NCBI GenBank assembly: GCA_026929865.2 | Contig: CM049395.1 | Span: 30,188,001 to 30,252,000, forward strand | Source: Hyperoplus lanceolatus | Lineage: Eukaryota; Chordata; Actinopteri; Uranoscopiformes; Ammodytidae | Direction: 5' to 3' | Length of the DNA: 64,000 nt | Shown: positions 1 to 11,983 of the stretch, piece by piece | How positions within the stretch are numbered: position 1 is the stretch's first letter | Layout: every line of letters begins with the position of its first letter | Notes under the pieces: model-generated | What the model was told of the DNA's origin: nothing | Seen by the model: only the letters and a program-made list of their open reading frames with translations | The model's database searches: none | Program-made: the position numbers and the translations under genes

Positions 1-443
1 CACCTCGCCACAGCCTCTCCCACTCTTTTGTTTCTCATACTAAATTCAGAGGAAATAATACATTCACAAATAAAATATAGTCTCTCATTAATAATAAACA
101 ATCCCACACTAACAAAAATAACTTTAAATAACAAGCCTAATAACACAGCCTGTCAGTAAAGATACCATGGAAGAAATGAAGTGTGTCATTAATAAACAAA
201 GAGGACAGATCTTAGCCATGATCCCCTATTGATTCTCCGAGGAACAATTGCTTTCAAGTAAGCACCCAGAGGTGGAAAGTAAACAACCGAGGACCGAGAA
301 TGTCAAGGGAAAGGTTATCAGATCCCAAATGTAAAATTATATTGGAACAAGGATTTAATGGGAGCCATGTTGGGCCCATTGTTTAGCTCTGGATATTTTC
401 TCTCTATCTCTTTTAAAAATCTAATGTGTCTTTCACCCAACAG
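1..443 (+). other. Intron end upstream of first visible SHANK2 exon
   Basis: AT-rich intronic sequence. It ends in the acceptor ...cacccaacag before position 444. I see no other gene or clear repeat. Confidence 0.7.
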
Positions 444-515
444 TTCCGCTACAAGAGCAGAGTCTACAGAGAACCCAATGTGGATGAGAAACAGATTGCC
501 AAACTTCATACAAAG
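444..515 (+). CDS. shank2: SHANK2 exon: end of SPN domain
   Basis: This 72 nt, 24-codon exon is in phase 0 at both ends. It starts after cag and stops before gtaaga. The translation runs from FRYKSRVYREPNV to DEKQIAKLHTK. The human SHANK2 counterpart reads FRYKKRVYKQASLDEKQLAKLHTK, so about 17 of 24 residues agree. The segment ends the SPN (Ubl/FERM-F0-like) domain and starts the linker to the ankyrin repeats; in SHANK3 the SPN domain packs against the ankyrin block and binds Ras/Rap GTPases. Because the exon is symmetric, skipping it would keep frame. It is the most upstream coding exon in the window; the start codon lies outside. Confidence 0.9.
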
Positions 516-2025
516 GTAAGACACTTTGTTCTGGGTTTACTTTAATGAGTGGCAAAACTAACACTAAATTTAAATGTAAGACTTGGTTTGTGGCACATTG
601 GCTCTTAGACACTGCAAATAATGTATTACTGCATCACAAGTGCCAGCTCTGACTGCAAACCAAAACTGGCTATGCTGATGTGGCAATAGACACACCATCA
701 TCAATACATGTTTATTCCATTTGAATTTTTTAGCTTGACCTAAAAAGTAGCATTGTTTCCTGTGTGTACATCAAATTGAGTATATTTTACACTGTATGGT
801 AAAGATATAGTGAAAATAATCTATGACCTGGATTTCAAAAAACCCTAATGCTCCGCCATTCTGCCACTCCACTCCTCTTTCCCTCTACCCCTCTGTATTA
901 AGAGCTGTGAGGCTAAGTGCAGAGCTAGCATGAGCAGCTGAACAGACAGAGAAAGTATCGCCCACCTCAGTCTGACTGTGGAATAGCCTGTGGTAGGTGT
1001 AGTGTGACAATACCACAGTAATCACTGGTTCACGCTAAAGGTGTTGCCATTATCTAATAGACCGTTATTAAAAAGTAGAGATTGCATTATCTTTTTAGCA
1101 GCTTCACTTGTCTTGGCAGCTTGAATTGTGTAAGAGGGTTGGTTAAAAACACACTCAAAGCAAGTGCAAAAATTTAGCTTATTTGGAGATTTTCTGTTCA
1201 AAAGGCCTCTTGCTCTGTCTTTTCCCTCACACAAAAATGGAATAATACTGTACAGTAAATTAAGGATTTTTTGTTCGCCTCTTTGTCCATGTGTAAGGCT
1301 AGCTCTGGGCTGCTTTCCCATTTTACCGTAATCCTGTGTGTAGTGCAGCCAAAGCGTAAGTGTCTCTGTTGGCAGCTCTCTGTTCACGGCACACTAGGAA
1401 ACTAGTCTGACAGCTGCTCTAATTTTATTTACGAATGCAGCAAAGGAAGGACAGGAGAGGGAACACAAGTATAGAGGAAGGAGAAAGAAAAATGGAAATG
1501 GCAAAGATGGAAAAACCTCTTTTATACAACAAACACACGTTTAAAAGCAACACTTTCTTCTTTGCTCCAATTTCGAATGAATCAGAAACCAAACATATTT
1601 TTCTCAAAATTTGTGTTACTTCTCCTTCGCTGAGATAATCCATACATTAGAGTATGGTCATAACACAGGTGGTCCTTAGTCTGGACACAATGAAATGCTA
1701 CCCTAAAATGTGTTATATGAGCTGAAATGAAAGCAGAGCAGGGAAATGGACATGCACACTCTTATTATAAAAGCGATAAGTGAGAAAAAACCTGCCTCCT
1801 CTATAATAGACATGTATTTCTAATATTGAGTCATTTCTTTCTGACTCAACTTGTTGGAGCTAAACCTGGTTGCAATGCAGTCTGGTGCTCTGTGGTTGGA
1901 TGGAGCTCTCAGCCAATCAACTGCCAGTGTGCCAAACTCTTTCAGAAGACAGACAGACAGAGAGGGAGAGAGAGAAAGAGGGGTAGAGGGAGGGGGCATA
2001 ATCCTCCAGACTATGATTCACCAGG

Positions 2026-2028
<3 letters not shown>

Positions 2029-2072
<44 letters not shown>
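2029..2072. repeat. (CA)n microsatellite
   Basis: Uninterrupted CA dinucleotides, about 22 units, in the first intron of the window. Confidence 0.98.
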
Positions 2073-2074
<2 letters not shown>

Positions 2075-2221
2075 GGGACCTATATGCCACACTGAATAAA
2101 AACATTGCATGAAAGACAGGGCCATGTACATGAACTCCTGACATTTCCAGATATTGAACTGGAGGTGGCTCATCATGCTTGGCTCCGAAACAGCGGGAGA
2201 CAATAGATGCTGTAGGTATGC

Positions 2222-2370
2222 ATCCAGGAATGGGCAGCTGGTTAGCCCAGTAGGTAACACCACTGTCTTTGGCACAGAAAACCAAGGTTTAAATCCTTGT
2301 CAGGGTGGGAAAAGTCCAGTGAGGGTCCTCAGGCATTACCCTCAATGGTAACTTAATTTCTGAGTCCTTT
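2222..2370 (+). mobile_element. tRNA-derived SINE-like fragment (tentative)
   Basis: The stretch has a pol III A-box-like segment (ttagcccagtagg) followed about 40 bases later by a B-box-like segment (ggtttaaatcc), with the spacing of a tRNA-derived SINE head. The body then runs into AT-rich sequence with two direct copies of ttttggacatta near 2397-2420. No target-site duplication was found, so the limits are approximate. Confidence 0.45.
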
Positions 2371-3680
2371 GGTTACAAAAAATGTATTAAACTATTTTTG
2401 GACATTATTTTTGGACATTATGAAACCTTGAAATCTTCAAGTATAAATATAAAATGTATAAATGTAGCTAGATAACCAGTCTGTAATGAAATAATGAAAA
2501 CCATGAATATCAACACTAATAATACTGTGGGTGTTGGTGACACTGAGGGAATAATCATTCAGCGTAGATTCATAGGAGGAGGAGCGGGTCCGATTCTGGG
2601 GATTTCAGATGGACTGATTTGTGCTTTAAAAAGCCAGATCCATTCTCGATCCTTTGTCTGTTTTTATGATTGTGTACCAGCTGTTAAAAGGTACACAGTC
2701 TCTACACACACTGCACTGTGAAACTGTGGAATGTTAGCCTGATAATCATGAATATGACAAGCTGCTGTCCTGACAAATTTTATCTGTGACTGGCAAAGAT
2801 TTGGGCTGAATTTCACAAGTCTGAATCGAGGCTTAAGTGATATGCTCCTCTAGGCAGCAATCAGGAGCCTCTTAGCATGAATTCTGATATGAAGAATTTT
2901 GACCGAGCCCAATCACACATATTTCCATGCATACACATCGGCTAATATAAATAAAGCCTTATTCTATTGTTTTGTCGGTGAGTAATAAAAGCATTTCCAA
3001 ATCAATATAACCAAACTTAAAACAATATTTTGCTTCATTTCATTGATTAATATGGTTAATGTATAGCAACCTTCAAGGTGAACAAGATCCTGTTACTTAA
3101 ATAATTCACTTTGATTTGGATCGAGCTCAGGGGCAATACAATGTGATTAGCAAACCACTACGACGTTGTCTTCTCCCACCCAGTGTCCTTGCCCTTTTTC
3201 TCCCACACATTAATCCTGTGCCCTTTTCTTCTCAGTCTATTCTTTCATTGCTGCTACCCATTGTCTACTTCTTATGTAGCTATCTCATCCTTCTCTCCTC
3301 ATTTTCTCCTCTCCTTCAGGGAGCTGCTCTAATATATCTATTTTTATCGTGCGGCCTGTAAAGAAATCCGACAGGAACGGAACACAGAGAGAGAGGGCAG
3401 CCGAACTACTTCCCCACAATCGCCCCACTCTCTCAATCCTGTCCTCTCCCCTTCCTGTGCTTTCTGGTTTTGTGTTGTCTCTTATTCTACCTTTTATATT
3501 CCTCCATCTTTAAAAGTTAGGCTCCCTCAGTTATGTCTGACCCTCTCTACACCTTTCTCTAGCTCAACTTCTATTTCAGCTTTGAACCTCTATCCTGACC
3601 TTTTTTCTCTCTCACTCCCACCACCTTTTGTTCTTTCTTCCTACTATGATTGCTCTTGTCTTTTCCCTGGTTCTACGCAG

Positions 3681-3789
3681 GGCAATCTGAGGAAGTTCAT
3701 GGACCTCATCCAGCATTATCAGGTGGACAAAGTGTCTAAGCTGTTGGAGAGAGGCTTCGATCCCAACTACCATGACGGTGAAACTGGTG
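3681..3789 (+). CDS. shank2: SHANK2 exon: SPN-ankyrin linker and first ankyrin helices
   Basis: This 109 nt exon follows ttctacgcag and precedes gtaagg. It enters in phase 0 and leaves in phase 1. The translation is GNLRKFMDLIQHYQVDK, then VSKLLERGFDPNYHDGETG. Human SHANK2 reads TNLKKCMDHIQHRLVEK and ITKMLDRGLDPNFHDPETG at the same place. The LLERGFDPNYHD core is the typical end of an ankyrin-type helix pair followed by the loop. The split codon gives Glu with the next exon (g|ag), restoring the GETGESPLT sequence expected of the family. Confidence 0.93.
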
Positions 3790-6700
3790 GTAAGGCTGCA
3801 GAATAGTGTGCCCATGCCCACTTCAACACGTAACAGGGAAAATGGGTCAACATCAGACCCAATTTATGCCAAGCCACGGTTGGAACGGTTACAGTCCTAG
3901 AAAATGTCATTCATCATTCCGAAGTTAATATTCTCACAGTGGCTGTTTCCTGCTCAGGCTTATAGGCCAAAATGAGGTCTACCTAAACAGGACGCTAGAC
4001 AGGGAAAACACTAAGACTGGCTTCATCTAACAGGTATATAGTCTCAATATATGCCACTGTTGTACTCATGGCCCGCCTAATAAAAACAGATTTTTTTCTG
4101 ATAATTATAATGCACAACAGAACTAGTAGTGATAGTTTGCTTGGGTAGTAGACATTTTTGAAGGCCAGACCCGGTGCAATACAGGTTACACCTGACATGC
4201 CTCATGTCCTGGGGCAGGTCTCTCTGTTCATAGGAAACGAATGAAGCCCAAACAGAATCACAAAATTTTTTTTTTTTCTTTTTCTCCACTTGTGGTCGCC
4301 ATGAGATACTCTAGTTTGGGTTCAGGCTAGGGATTTTTTTTTTTGATATCCACCTCTGATAAAACAAAAACAATTGAGATGAATGGAATCTTGTTTTTGG
4401 TTTTCAAAGCATTGAAATGGCTGCCAACTGGCAAGTACTTCCCAAGAGATAACAATACATATGGTGACTGGTGACAGGGAAGTCAGAGTGGATTCATCAT
4501 TTGGGGTGACAGCAGTTGTTTAGGAGGCAGATATCTCTCCGAACCCGATCACATAAATTGACAGCTTGGCCTGGTACCAAAACATGTGAAGGTTGGTCAT
4601 GCGGGTGAATTGACACTTGAAGAAACCACAGAGGAAGCCAACAGCATGATGACATTCCAGTCCTGGTTGATGGTGCTGCATTTGTAAAATGTGCTGTCAC
4701 AGAAAGAAAGCTGTTTGGTCTTCAGTGCCAAGTGTAAAAACGCAGAATGTTACCACAGCTGCACCATTGAAGGATGTTTGCGTGTGTGGACTATCTTCCA
4801 GGTGGTTTGTGTACCATGCATTCCAGAGAGGAATATGTGTGTTCAGTCAACCTGCTGCTTCCTCAGTAAATACAGTGATTGTAGACAAAGACTTGGCTCC
4901 ATGTTTTTACACACAAGCCACCGGGGGGGGAGCCAGTGGCCAGAGTAATGAGCTGTGGTCTAATGTCAGTGTGTTCTCAACACAGCTCACAAATGTTCCA
5001 TAAATGTGCAGGTGTTTCAGTTGTGTAGAGCTGTAAGAGCTCATGGACCCACTTGGAAGCCTGAGAGCTGTGTGTCTGGGGGGAATAAAAACAGATTATC
5101 ATCCAACATGCACATCCACTCACGCATGTTTTCTGGATAGTGATAGCACAACAAAGTGAAGTGGATTGGATAAGATAGTTTGAGAGAACATGTGAAAATG
5201 TAAAATCAGGTTAAGTGTTTCAATTATGACATTGCATTTGAATGATTACTAGGAAATGTATTAATATACTGTATACTGTATTTATGGACTAATAGGATGA
5301 TAGGACCTTTGGTAAATCACTGTATTGCCTTACTGACCTTTCAGGTGTCTTGACAATTTAGATAATCTGGATAAATCAATGGGAAAGAGAGACCTGCTTA
5401 TGTTAACACTTTAAAAGTGTCTTCAATCAATCCTTTTAAAAGTGAGCAAGATATTTCCCTCAGGAGTTGATGGAGACGTAGTCAATATTGGATTTACATT
5501 CCAGAGCTATTCCATTCTGATGCGTTAATAATCAACTGTTTGTTAACAAGTTCCCTTCATGAATTAACGGTAAAAGGTGTTGAAGTGTCATTGTTGTGTG
5601 TATAACTAGTTATGCAGCTCTTAGAGGTGTTTTTTGTCATCTAAAATTAACTTTTGAATGCAATGAAATAATAATATTAATATTGATTATTATATGAGTA
5701 TTTGCTCTAGATCTTCTAAATGGATAGATTAGAGCCAGACACAGATACGTTAACATTTACAAAGACTTTAGCAGTCTATTTATCCATACCTGCAGGAAAA
5801 TATTCCATTGGGCAATTTAATCCTTTTCTTTCAGCCGGGTCAGCATTGATATCCATTGTTAGTGATTTAACGCTAACGTTGCCATCAGCCAAAGGCAAAT
5901 GCTGCAATCTTTTGGGACTCATTAATACATCAATACCTAAACTATATAGAATGTGACCTCTTCTCACCTCTTCTACATCCCTCCAATCAGTCATATTGGC
6001 ATTTACTTGACATAACTCTCAGCCAGGGCTTTTACTGAAAACACTGCATGGACATCATGTAGGGGGTAAGGTTGAGAGCTGTGCTTCTGGAGTGCTCGAT
6101 TATTACTGGGGAAATGAGACCAACACAATGTCCAAGCTGTACTGGGGTGAACTGTGCGAAAGAGAAACCTTGCTGTTTAAAGAAATAATCCTTTCTGAAG
6201 AGAGGGTCCTTTTAGTACTTTGCTGTTTTTCTTGCTGTGTTAAGAGCAAGGAATTACCTTTCACTGATTTAATAGTTACGTTTAGCAATCATCCAAAGCA
6301 GTCTGTAATAGTCATTCTGTAAGCAGGAGTATTAAGGGTGACAATTATGTTTATTTAATTTATTGCCATCCATTGAATATATTAAAGGTGTCTCAGCTGT
6401 ACAAGTGCTCCTAACCCAGCCCGTATTGAGTAGACAGACATCAGCCAAAACACATGGGTCTCTTGAGGCAAATAAAGAATCGTGCTGAGGCGAGAAAGTG
6501 TTGTTAAGCAGGAGAATTGAGGTTATTTAAATGGGTTTGGAGGTTATTTAAAGGGGTTTGGCTATTGATGAACACCTGAGTGCAGGTGGAGAAAGAGGCG
6601 TCTCTGCAGATAAGGAGTCTTGTTGCTCAGTTCTTAGTAGCTATTGATTTCAGCTGTCAAGCAAAACCTCTCTCTGTGATTAACTGAATAAAATAATAGA

Positions 6701-9224
6701 AACACTCTTCTTCCCGCTGCTCGTCTGCACACAATTGGAAAAATCAAGGCTTATTTACATTTCTGTAGAGGAAAACACTTGCAGCCATTGCCACCTAATT
6801 AATTGACCAAGGTAATCTAGCTAATTTGTTTGCTTTTGCTAAATGTTCTGTTTCACCCCCTCTTTCTACTATCTGATTTCTGCCAATCTCCAAACATCGA
6901 CAAAGAGTCGAGAAACCTTGAACTTTAACAACATTAAAAAAAAATACGGTTAAATACACAAACATTTTGTTTAATGATTTCAAATGATTTCAAGCAGAAA
7001 ACAATAAGTTATGGAAGGCCGATGAGATAACTACAGAAAGACCTTAGCAAACCAACTATTGCATCTTCAATCCTTTGAAAGACATTGACTTTGTGACGTG
7101 ATGTGTCATTGGTAGCTGAATTGTCGTATTAGTTTAATTGACTGGTACATCCTGTGACCATTAAATAGATAATTATGTTGATTAATTGTGTACTATCTGC
7201 AAAAACAGTACTGTAAAACCAGGGGGAATAATCGGTATAATATTACCCATGAAATAGGATACATTAATGATCCCTCCGTGCCTTGTTTTGATGACCTCAT
7301 TTAGAGCGAAATTTCTAACAATGTCTTAATCGATGCGACAAAAAATGAATACTGTTATTCATTTTACTAATTAATTCTGTCAGACAATTGACCTGCTTTT
7401 ATCAGCCTGATCGGGCAGTCAAAAATGCCATTATAAATTACTTTGGAAAATAACCACACCATATAGCAGCAGTCTCTCAGCTAAACTAAGGGGGACAAAC
7501 TTGAAGTTGGGGTGGTGGCATTAGACTACCTGCAGAGCCGGCCCAAGCCTTCACGGGGCCCTAAGCGAAATATGATTAGGGGGGCCCTCTCCAATGTTAG
7601 CGCTGCTGAAACCGTAGATCTTTGTTAAATATCATTCACACACCCAGTGTTTTCTGCTAGTGCCTCCACTGTGCAGCTGTGCAAAAATATCAGACAGCCG
7701 AGATTCAGACCCTCCTAGGGAGGTCCGGGGGTATACCCCCCCGGGAGATTTTTTTAAAGTGAAATGCATGAATCTGGTGCACTTTGAGAGGAAAATTAAG
7801 AGGCTAAATCTGAGAAATTTTGTGTGAACAAATCATTTGAAGACACTGGGTCGGATGAATTAGAAGCTATTGAAGAAGGACACATGGATTTTCAATAAAA
7901 ATATTAATATAAAATAAAATATTATGGAGGGTCCTCTGGGTTGAGCTTGGAGCTCTTTTTCTTTTACGGGACATATTTCTCTGTAATATAATGAATGCAT
8001 TTAAATGCAGTGAGAGGAACAAAGCAGAAGAACTCTGTTGTCCAGCTACTGTATCTTTTTCTCCACAGACGAGGCTGAAATAGGCTATAGACTATATACA
8101 GTGCATGGGCAATTGAGGGCAGCCCCATTTCCAATTGTTTTTAAATAAACTCAATACACACTGTGCATGGATGTGAACGTGACATGATCAGATAATTTCG
8201 GATTACCTCCCAGATGAACTGATTAAATTTTTAGGCTATCAGACCAAAAGATGTTATTCCTTTTGTTGTATGATAACTCACATTTGCATAATATGATGTT
8301 AATATCAAACACAAAAACTAAAACATTTATATATTTTTTTTTTAATTTTTTTTTTTGAGGGGGCCCCCCTGGCGGTCGAGGGCCCTAAGCGACCGCTTAG
8401 TTCGCTTATGCCTTGGGCTGGCTCTGACTACCTGTTTGGCATTTAAAACTCAAGATAAAGTTAAAATGAGCATTACATTATCCTGAGCTTTACATCACCA
8501 GAAGCAGTGGTATCACTTTATCTTCACTTGGCAGCAAGAACAATTTTAAAAACTTTATTCTACCAAATCTCATCCCTGTATGCATCAGTGCTGAAATGTC
8601 GCAGTGTGTACTTCCTTAACAGACTTTGTATCTATCTGGATAGAATATGGAAACAGCAGTTGTGCCTGAAGTGAACTTACTCTGGGACTAGGTTATAGTC
8701 TGAAGGATACACTATAATACTTGCTACTCAGATGATGCTTATTTTAACTTGCAAGTTTCCAGAAAATCCGAAAACATAACTCTACTTAACCTGGAATTGT
8801 TATTGCGTGTATAACAAGCAGTCAGGAAAAAATGTGAGCAGACTTTTCCCAGGTGGTTTGTACCAAAGAAAACAAACTGTGTCATCACACATTCAGTATC
8901 AGTATCAGTCCCTAGAGTCATGTCCCATGCTGCTGTTACTCGAGGTAATTCAAATAAGTGTTTTATTTATAGGATATTTATGAGCTCCTAACACCTCGGT
9001 GGAAATAAAGTAAATCAACAGCACTAAATACTTTCTTTTTCTATCTTTAGCTAGGATCATGTTCTGGAATTATTTAAAGCCAATCTGCTGGATATATTTT
9101 TTTTATTGCCACATTTTGGCTCCACCGGGTTTGATTCTTGGTCTCTACCTGCTCTCTAATATAGGTTAAATATTATAAATTAATTTTTTTAAGTAAATAT
9201 TCTGTATGTGACCATTTTCTCTAG
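3790..9224 (+). other. SHANK2 intron containing a hAT-type element
   Basis: No exon seen. One clear element at 7533-8426 is described separately. The rest is AT-rich sequence with short homopolymer runs (for example near 4266-4280). The intron ends in the acceptor ccattttctctag at 9224. The ORFs here are short and show no family motif. Confidence 0.7.
7533..8426. mobile_element. hAT-type non-autonomous DNA transposon, 894 bp
   Basis: The left end begins cagagccggcccaag and the right end, read on the other strand, begins cagagccagcccaag, giving terminal inverted repeats with one mismatch in 15. Just outside, the 8 bp actacctg is present on both sides (7525-7532 and 8427-8434), a perfect target-site duplication of hAT length. 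Both ends also carry gggccctaagcg-like sequence inside the terminal repeat. No transposase reading frame was seen, so it is a non-autonomous copy. Confidence 0.88.
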
Positions 9225-9376
9225 AGAGCCCGCTGACATTTGCAGCTCACCTGGACAATGTGGTGGAGATTATCAAGGTGCTAAAGAATGGTGGGGCTCA
9301 CCTCGACTTCAGAGCCAAAGATGGCATGACTGCCCTCCACAAAGCTGCACGCTCCAAGAACAGTGTTACACTCACG
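9225..9376 (+). CDS. shank2: SHANK2 exon: ankyrin repeats (ESPLTFAAHLDN... to ...KNSVTLT)
   Basis: This 152 nt exon follows ttttctctag and precedes gtaaag. With the split Glu codon it gives 51 residues and leaves in phase 0. Key stretches are ESPLTFAAHLDNVVEIIKVL and KNGGAHLDFRAKDGMTALHK. It contains the ankyrin consensus TPLxxAA (here SPLTFAA) and DGMTALHKAAR, that is, one complete repeat and the start of the next. Human SHANK2 has ETPLTLAAQLDDSVEVIKAL and KNGGAHLDFRAKDGMTALHK, so the second stretch is identical. This identity is the strongest sign that the gene is SHANK2; human SHANK3 reads DFRTRDGLTAVHCATR here. Confidence 0.95.
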
Positions 9377-10034
9377 GTAAAGGCTGCTTTTCTTTTCTTT
9401 TTTATTATTATTTTTTTACGTCTGCTAACATGATGTTCATTGCCAGTTTCCTTGAATTCATTACCGAAATGCAAGCATGACAATTTCCCAGGTCATGCCT
9501 GAGGATTTTTGGCAATATCAGATTTTCACACACACATAGTTGTCACTCCACAGTGTATAGTAATGAGATGGTAAAGGATTGAGGCTTCTGATTGTTCTTA
9601 TGAAGTGAACGCTAAGGAAACAAGACTTTGCTGTCAGTCTTCCCCGAAGAGCTCAAACCAGCAGAATCTGTTTAATCTTTTAATTCTGTCTTACAATGCA
9701 CTTTTATGAACATATCATTTAATAAACACATTTTACTCTTCATCTTTTTAAAATAAATCTTAAATTATCAATTTAAACTCACTTCAACTTTTGTGACAGA
9801 TAAAAGTGCTATATATGTTTTTTTGAAGAAACTAACATCAAATATTAACTGTTATGTTCTGATGATGATGAAGATTATTATAGTAGATTGTTCATGAAAG
9901 AGGACTTTTTACCAATAAATGAAAAATCTAAATGAATACTGGCTCTTAAAAGGCTACAAATTTGAAGACCCACCTCAATAATTCATACATCCTTTTGTCT
10001 GTATTTATTTACCCCCACTCTGACCCTCTCCCAA

Positions 10035-10080
<46 letters not shown>

Positions 10081-10108
10081 ATAAACACATACACCTGTCC
10101 CTCCTCAG
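9377..10108 (+). other. Short SHANK2 intron ending in a (CA)n run
   Basis: This 732 bp intron has no other gene. A (CA)n tract occupies about 10035-10080, close before the acceptor cctgtccctcctcag. In RNA terms this puts a long CA repeat within about 30 nt of the 3' splice site. Confidence 0.8.
10035..10080. repeat. (CA)n run just upstream of SHANK2 exon at 10109
   Basis: CA repeat with an aaacac interruption near its 3' end, ending 28 bases before the exon. CA repeats in RNA are known binding sites for hnRNP L, a splicing regulator; action here is inference. Confidence 0.95.
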
Positions 10109-10276
10109 ACACTGCTAGAATTGGGGGCTTCCCCGGACTACAAGGACAGCCGTGGTCTGACTCCTCTGTATCACTGTGTGGTGGTGGGAGGAGACCCGGG
10201 CTGCTGCGAGCTCCTGCTCAACCACCATGCCTTTGTCTGCTGCCAGGATGAGAACGGCTGGCACGAGGTTCACCAG
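10109..10276 (+). CDS. shank2: SHANK2 exon: ankyrin repeats (TLLELGASPDYKDS... to ...NGWHEVHQ)
   Basis: This 168 nt, 56-codon exon is symmetric (phase 0-0), bounded by ctcctcag and gtaaac. It encodes TLLELGASPDYKDSRGLTPL, YHCVVVGGDPGCCELLLNHH and AFVCCQDENGWHEVHQ. The human protein has TLLELGASPDYKDSYGLTPL and VCCKDENGWHEIHQ in these places. The ankyrin signatures RGLTPLYH and ENGWHEVHQ begin successive repeats, and CCELLL is the second helix of the repeat between them. The only clear fish-specific feature is VVVGGDP for human IVGGDP context. CA repeats lie on both sides of the exon. Confidence 0.95.
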
Positions 10277-10371
10277 GTAAACACAAACACACACACACAC
10301 ACACACAAAGCACAGAGGGATTTTTGGCTGCGTTTTTATTTGGAACAGCTTGTACTACAAAAGCATTTACT

Positions 10372-10429
<58 letters not shown>

Positions 10430-11117
10430 GCCTTCCCCGGTCGGGGGTGACTGTGTCTTGGCAGCTGTTTGCTATCCGAAGAGATAAAGCTGTTTTGAGG
10501 AGAGCCACCCTGCAGCAGTGACAAACTGTGAGCTTCCCCTCCACACACAGCGTTATGTCTATGTGTGTGTTCATTGTGTGTCTGTTCAGGCCATCAGCTT
10601 TATCAGATTGCTTGTATCTCTCTCCCTGTCTCTGCCTCTTCCCCATATGTCCCATTCCAGACGCGATAACTATCAGCTGTCAGGCAGGACAGCGAACAAC
10701 AGAATGTCACCTGCTGCTAGTTCAGAGTTTAAGGTTGTTGGTATTCATTCATAAAATCCTTCTCAACCAACACTCAATCTAAAGAATATAGAAATTAAAT
10801 CTACAGTTTTTATTACAAAAATGTATATCATAATTTGTGGCATCATTTAGAACCACTTGTGGTACTGCTCAATCCCGTTCTCTATTATTTCAACCGTCCT
10901 CCCAACTTCTCTGTTAATAAAAAAAGAGTTTTAGAGTTTCCTCACTATATCCAAAGAAGTGCAATTCATGAATATAAATCCTTTGACTTTAAGAACAATG
11001 ATTTGAGCTGAAACAATTTGTCGATAAAACAACAGAATGTTATTTAACCTTGTCTGTTCATTCATCATGCAGAAAGTATTGGGTCCAGAGTATTGGGTAT
11101 CGATTTTCTCCATTGTA

Positions 11118-11983
11118 CACTCAACAAAAATATAAACGCAACACTTTTGTTTTTGCTCCCATTTTTCATGAGATGGACTTAAAGATCTAAAATTCATTCC
11201 AGATACACAATTGTACCATTTCTCTCAAACATTGTTCACAAATCTGTCTAAATGTGTGATAGTGAGCACTTCTGCTTTGCTGAGATAATCCATCCCACCT
11301 CACAGGTGTGCCACATCAAGATGCTGATCTGACATCATGATTAGTGCACAGGTGTGCCTTAGACTATCCACAATAAAAGGCCACCCTGAAATGTGCATTT
11401 CTTTGCTTTATTGGGGGTCTGGGGACTCAGAACCAGTCAGTATCTGGTGTGACCACCATTTGCCTCATGCAGTGCAACACATCTTCTTCGCATAGAGTTT
11501 ATCAGATTGTCAATTGTGGCCTGTGGAATGTTGGTCCACTCCTCTTCAATGGCTGTGCGAAGTTGCTGGAGACGGCTTATGGTGGAGAAATGAACATTCA
11601 ATGCACGAGCAACAGATCTGGTTGACATTCCTGCTGTCAGCATGCCAATTGCACGCTCCCTCAATGCTTGTGGCATCTGTGGCCTTTTGCTGTGAGACAA
11701 AACTGCACATTTCAGGGTGGCCTTTTATTGTGGACAGTCTAAGGCACACCTGTGCACTAATCATGATGTCAGATCAGCATCTTGATGTGGCACACCTGTG
11801 AGGTGGGATGGATTATCTCAGCAAAGCAGAAGTGCTCACTATCACACATTTAGACAGATTTGTGAACAATGTTTGAGAGAAATGGTAATATTGTGTATCT
11901 GGAATGAATTTTAGATCTTTAAGTCCATCTCATGAAAAATGGGAGCAAAAACAAAAGTGTTGCGTTTATATTTTTGTTGAGTG
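11118..11983 (-). mobile_element. Tc1-like transposon, internally deleted, with 280 bp inverted repeats
   Basis: The ends read cactcaacaaaaatataaac and its exact reverse complement, flanked by TA on each side (11116-11117, 11984-11985), the Tc1/mariner target duplication. The inverted repeats extend over 11118-11397 and 11704-11983 and are nearly identical, so the element can fold into a long hairpin. The unique centre of about 306 bp encodes joined start and end pieces of a Tc1 transposase on the minus strand (see 11437-11700). This end sequence is one I recognise as a widespread fish and lamprey Tc1-like family. Confidence 0.92.
11437..11700 (-). pseudogene. Tc1-like transposase remnant, N-terminal HTH fused to C-terminal tail
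   Basis: This open frame of 87 codons begins MSHSKRPQMPQALRERAIGM. It continues through a helix-turn-helix (MSTRSVARALNVHFSTISRL, the paired-like DNA-binding domain of Tc1 transposases). It then jumps straight to the usual C-terminal end (IEEEWTNIPQ, SMRRRCVALHEANGGHTRY). A full Tc1 transposase is about 340 residues, so roughly 250, including the DDE catalytic core, are absent. The frame stays open across the deletion joint. It cannot catalyse transposition; whether the DNA-binding part is ever made is unknown. Confidence 0.85.

Larger units (their letters stand above)
516..3680 (+). other. SHANK2 intron with a short SINE-like repeat and a (CA)n run
   Basis: No coding exon seen. It holds a (CA)n run at 2029-2072 and a tRNA-like repeat at about 2222-2370, and ends with a pyrimidine-rich stretch from about 3420 to the acceptor tctacgcag at 3680. 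An open minus-strand frame at 1022-1387 (121 codons) has no recognisable motif and I do not call it a gene. Confidence 0.7.

Noticed and set aside
1022-1387. 121-codon minus-strand open frame
   Set aside because: No motif, no start context and intronic; likely chance.
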